A DNA stretch of 7,675 nucleotides, taken from NCBI GenBank assembly GCA_903881265.1, contig CAIRSV010000148.1:1-7675 (forward strand), given 5' to 3'. The translations under genes were made by a program, and so were the position numbers. This DNA comes from an uncultured Bacteroidota bacterium (GTDB taxonomy: Bacteria; Bacteroidota; Bacteroidia; Chitinophagales; Chitinophagaceae). Every line of letters starts with the position of its first letter. The stretch's first letter is position 1. A model generated the notes under the pieces. It searched no databases. It was not told where the DNA came from and saw nothing but the letters and a program-made list of their open reading frames with translations. Below are positions 6,460 through 7,675 of this stretch, in pieces.

Positions 6460-7152
6460 ATGAACCCAAACGAATTTAATAAGTATGCTGTAAAGCATCA
6501 CGGTATCAGCAGTGCCACCTTGCACAATTTTACCTCACACATGAATAGGAATGTCACCAATCTTACGCCGTATATCATTGAAGAGCGCCCGATGAATGTA
6601 GCCTCAATGGACGTTTTTTCGCGTTTGATGATGGATCGTATCATTTTTCTTGGCGAAGGCATCAACGACTATGTAGCCAATATCGTCACGGCTCAGTTGT
6701 TGTTTCTAGAAAGCGTTGATCGCACCCGTGATATTCAGATGTATCTCAATAGCCCTGGTGGTAGCGTATATGCTGGATTAGGTATTTATGATACAATGCA
6801 AATTATTCAACCCGATGTGAGCACGATCTGCACAGGTATCGCAGCGAGTATGGGCGCCGTGCTGATGTGTGCAGGTGTGAAAGGAAAACGTACCGCGCTG
6901 AAACATGCACGTATTATGATACATCAGCCCTTGGGTGGTGCCGAAGGTCAGGCTAGTGATATCGAAATCACTGCTCGTGAAATCGGAAAGTTGAAAAAAG
7001 AATTGTACGAAATCATTGCGTTGCATAGCGGGCAAAAATATGCGAAGGTTGAAAAAGACAGTGATCGTGATTATTGGATGACAGCCGAAGAGGCCAAAGA
7101 ATACGGTATGGTTGATGAAGTATTAACCAAACATCCAAAAAAGGAATTGTAG
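6460..7152 (+). CDS. clpP: ATP-dependent Clp protease proteolytic subunit ClpP
   Basis: ClpP is the serine-protease core (family S14), a tetradecameric barrel that degrades proteins fed in by ClpX, ClpA or ClpC. The catalytic triad is intact: Ser130 in TGIAASMGAVL (125-135), His155 in ARIMIHQPLGG (150-160) and Asp204 in SDRDYW (201-206), with the 25- and 49-residue spacings of E. coli ClpP. The oxyanion-region strand NSPGGSVYAGL (97-107) is also present. At 230 residues it exceeds E. coli ClpP by about 23 because of a leader of some 35 residues before TPYIIEER, the counterpart of the mature N-terminus; this leader is probably removed by self-processing. The C-terminus ends in a basic HPKKEL tail. 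No clpX follows, unlike the clpP-clpX pairs of many bacteria. The gene has its own strong promoter candidate and a terminator, so it is probably monocistronic. Confidence 0.97.
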   Translation: MNPNEFNKYAVKHHGISSATLHNFTSHMNRNVTNLTPYIIEERPMNVASMDVFSRLMMDRIIFLGEGINDYVANIVTAQLLFLESVDRTRDIQMYLNSPGGSVYAGLGIYDTMQIIQPDVSTICTGIAASMGAVLMCAGVKGKRTALKHARIMIHQPLGGAEGQASDIEITAREIGKLKKELYEIIALHSGQKYAKVEKDSDRDYWMTAEEAKEYGMVDEVLTKHPKKEL

Positions 7153-7168
7153 AAAAAAAATATAGAAG

Positions 7169-7198
7169 AAGAGGCGGGTTGCACAACTCGCCTCTTTT
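7169..7198 (+). terminator. Intrinsic terminator of clpP
   Basis: GAGGCGGGTT (7171-7180) pairs with AACTCGCCTC (7185-7194) around a GCAC loop, with one G-U wobble. Two more A-T pairs extend the base of the stem. It is followed by TTTT to 7198 and lies 17 bp past the clpP stop codon. The T-run is short but the stem is GC-rich. Confidence 0.8.
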
Positions 7199-7280
7199 AT
7201 GTTGTATAAAGCCGTTGCACCTTCAATCAAACGGAATAATGTTTCTTTTAAATATAACATTAAGGTAAACTTCTCCGCTC

Positions 7281-7288
7281 TATCTTTG
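7281..7288 (+). promoter_or_regulatory. Candidate -7 box for ppk1
   Basis: TATCTTTG matches TAnnTTTG exactly and ends only 10 bp before the ppk1 ATG. If it is used, the mRNA leader would be about 6 nt, close to leaderless. No TTG is found at the expected -33 distance. Confidence 0.5.
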
Positions 7289-7298
7289 CCCGTCCATT

Positions 7299-7643
7299 AT
7301 GAATAAAAAAGTAGTTCATTCTAAACTCGTCAGAGATATAAGCTGGCTCTCTTTTAATGCGCGTGTCTTGCAAGAAGCAAACGATGGTTCAGTGCCACTG
7401 CGCGAGCGCCTTCGATTCCTCGGTATCTTTTCTAATAATCTTGATGAGTTCTTTCGTGTGCGCGTCGCCACCCTGAATCGTATGATGAAATTCGGGAAGG
7501 CCACCAAACGATTTCTCGAAGACAAACCCAGTGATATTCTCTTGAACATTCAATCCATCGTGTTGAATCAACAAAAGGAATTTGAACGTATCTATAATGA
7601 GATTCAAGTAGAACTGAAAAAGGAAAAGATTGCCATTAAATAA
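7299..7643 (+). CDS. ppk1: Polyphosphate kinase Ppk1, N-terminal part; frame broken by an apparent frameshift
   Basis: Ppk1 reversibly transfers the gamma-phosphate of ATP onto inorganic polyphosphate and is membrane-associated in many bacteria. The 114 residues match the helical Ppk1 N-domain. DISWLSFNARVLQEA (13-27) and ERLRFLGIFSNNLDEFFRVR (36-55) are near-invariant family segments, and Asn47 matches the ATP-binding Asn45 of E. coli Ppk. Full-length Ppk1 has about 690 residues, but this frame stops at TAA 7641-7643. From 7636 a different frame reads LNKDGLNDMAHEK to the window edge, which fits the Ppk1 sequence expected next (E. coli has FLINERQLS there). The break is therefore an indel, not a natural end. 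Two missing bases or one extra base near 7635-7637 would explain it. A sequencing or assembly error, a genuine pseudogene and, less likely, programmed frameshifting are all possible. The start is fixed by the -7 box just upstream. Confidence 0.88.
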   Translation: MNKKVVHSKLVRDISWLSFNARVLQEANDGSVPLRERLRFLGIFSNNLDEFFRVRVATLNRMMKFGKATKRFLEDKPSDILLNIQSIVLNQQKEFERIYNEIQVELKKEKIAIK

Positions 7644-7675
7644 AGATGGGTTAAATGATATGGCTCATGAAAAAC
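7636..7675 (+). pseudogene. ppk1: Continuation of ppk1 in a shifted frame (partial, runs off right edge)
   Basis: Reading from TTA at 7636-7638 gives LNKDGLNDMAHEK with no stop up to the window end, while the original ppk1 frame closes at 7643 and meets a second stop at 7656-7658. Position and sequence agree with the end of the Ppk1 N-domain. Only 13 residues are visible, so the assignment rests mainly on continuity with the upstream fragment. Confidence 0.55.

Noticed and set aside
2412..7152. clpB and clpP as a joint protease-chaperone operon
   Set aside because: A strong terminator follows clpB, an unrelated membrane-protein gene lies between them, clpP has its own good promoter, and ClpB shows no ClpP-docking loop.

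Overview
The window reads as ordinary chromosome from a member of the Bacteroidota, probably a Chitinophagaceae- or Sphingobacteriia-like lineage. The placement is an inference. It rests on TAnnTTTG-type -7 promoter boxes in front of every gene but one of the plus-strand set (clpB has a one-mismatch version), on the near absence of Shine-Dalgarno sequences, and on the protein types: a stand-alone ~517-residue acyl-CoA mutase catalytic subunit, a ClpP with a long N-terminal leader, and a Bacteroidota-style Ppk1 start. Nothing in the sequence fixes genus or species.

Layout. Positions 1-384 (minus strand) hold the N-terminal part of a protein with an ATP-cone domain running into a probable restriction-endonuclease-like domain; it continues off the left edge. 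Positions 385-698 are a divergent intergenic region with a candidate promoter for each side and a nested inverted repeat. Then, all on the plus strand: a methylmalonyl-CoA-mutase-type catalytic subunit without its cobalamin domain (699-2252), the disaggregase ClpB (2412-5012), an unrecognised histidine-bearing polytopic membrane protein (5254-6279), the protease subunit ClpP (6460-7152), and the start of polyphosphate kinase Ppk1 (7299 onward). The ppk1 frame is broken at 7641; sequence resembling the rest of the protein resumes in another frame and runs off the right edge.

The plus-strand genes look like separate transcription units. Gaps are 146-241 bp, each gene has its own candidate -7 box, and good hairpin terminators follow clpB and clpP. 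ClpB (disaggregation, with DnaK) and ClpP (proteolysis, with ClpX/ClpA/ClpC) share a protein-quality theme but do not form one machine, and no ClpP unfoldase partner is in the window. Their promoters share the same geometry, TTG-N20-(T/G)AnnTTTG.

I see no mobile element, CRISPR array, rRNA or tRNA, and no convincing new multi-gene system. The items most worth a second look are the ppk1 frameshift, the perfect 11-bp inverted repeat upstream of the membrane-protein gene, the membrane protein itself, the tandem 10-bp repeat in the clpB promoter, and the folded leader predicted for the ATP-cone gene.
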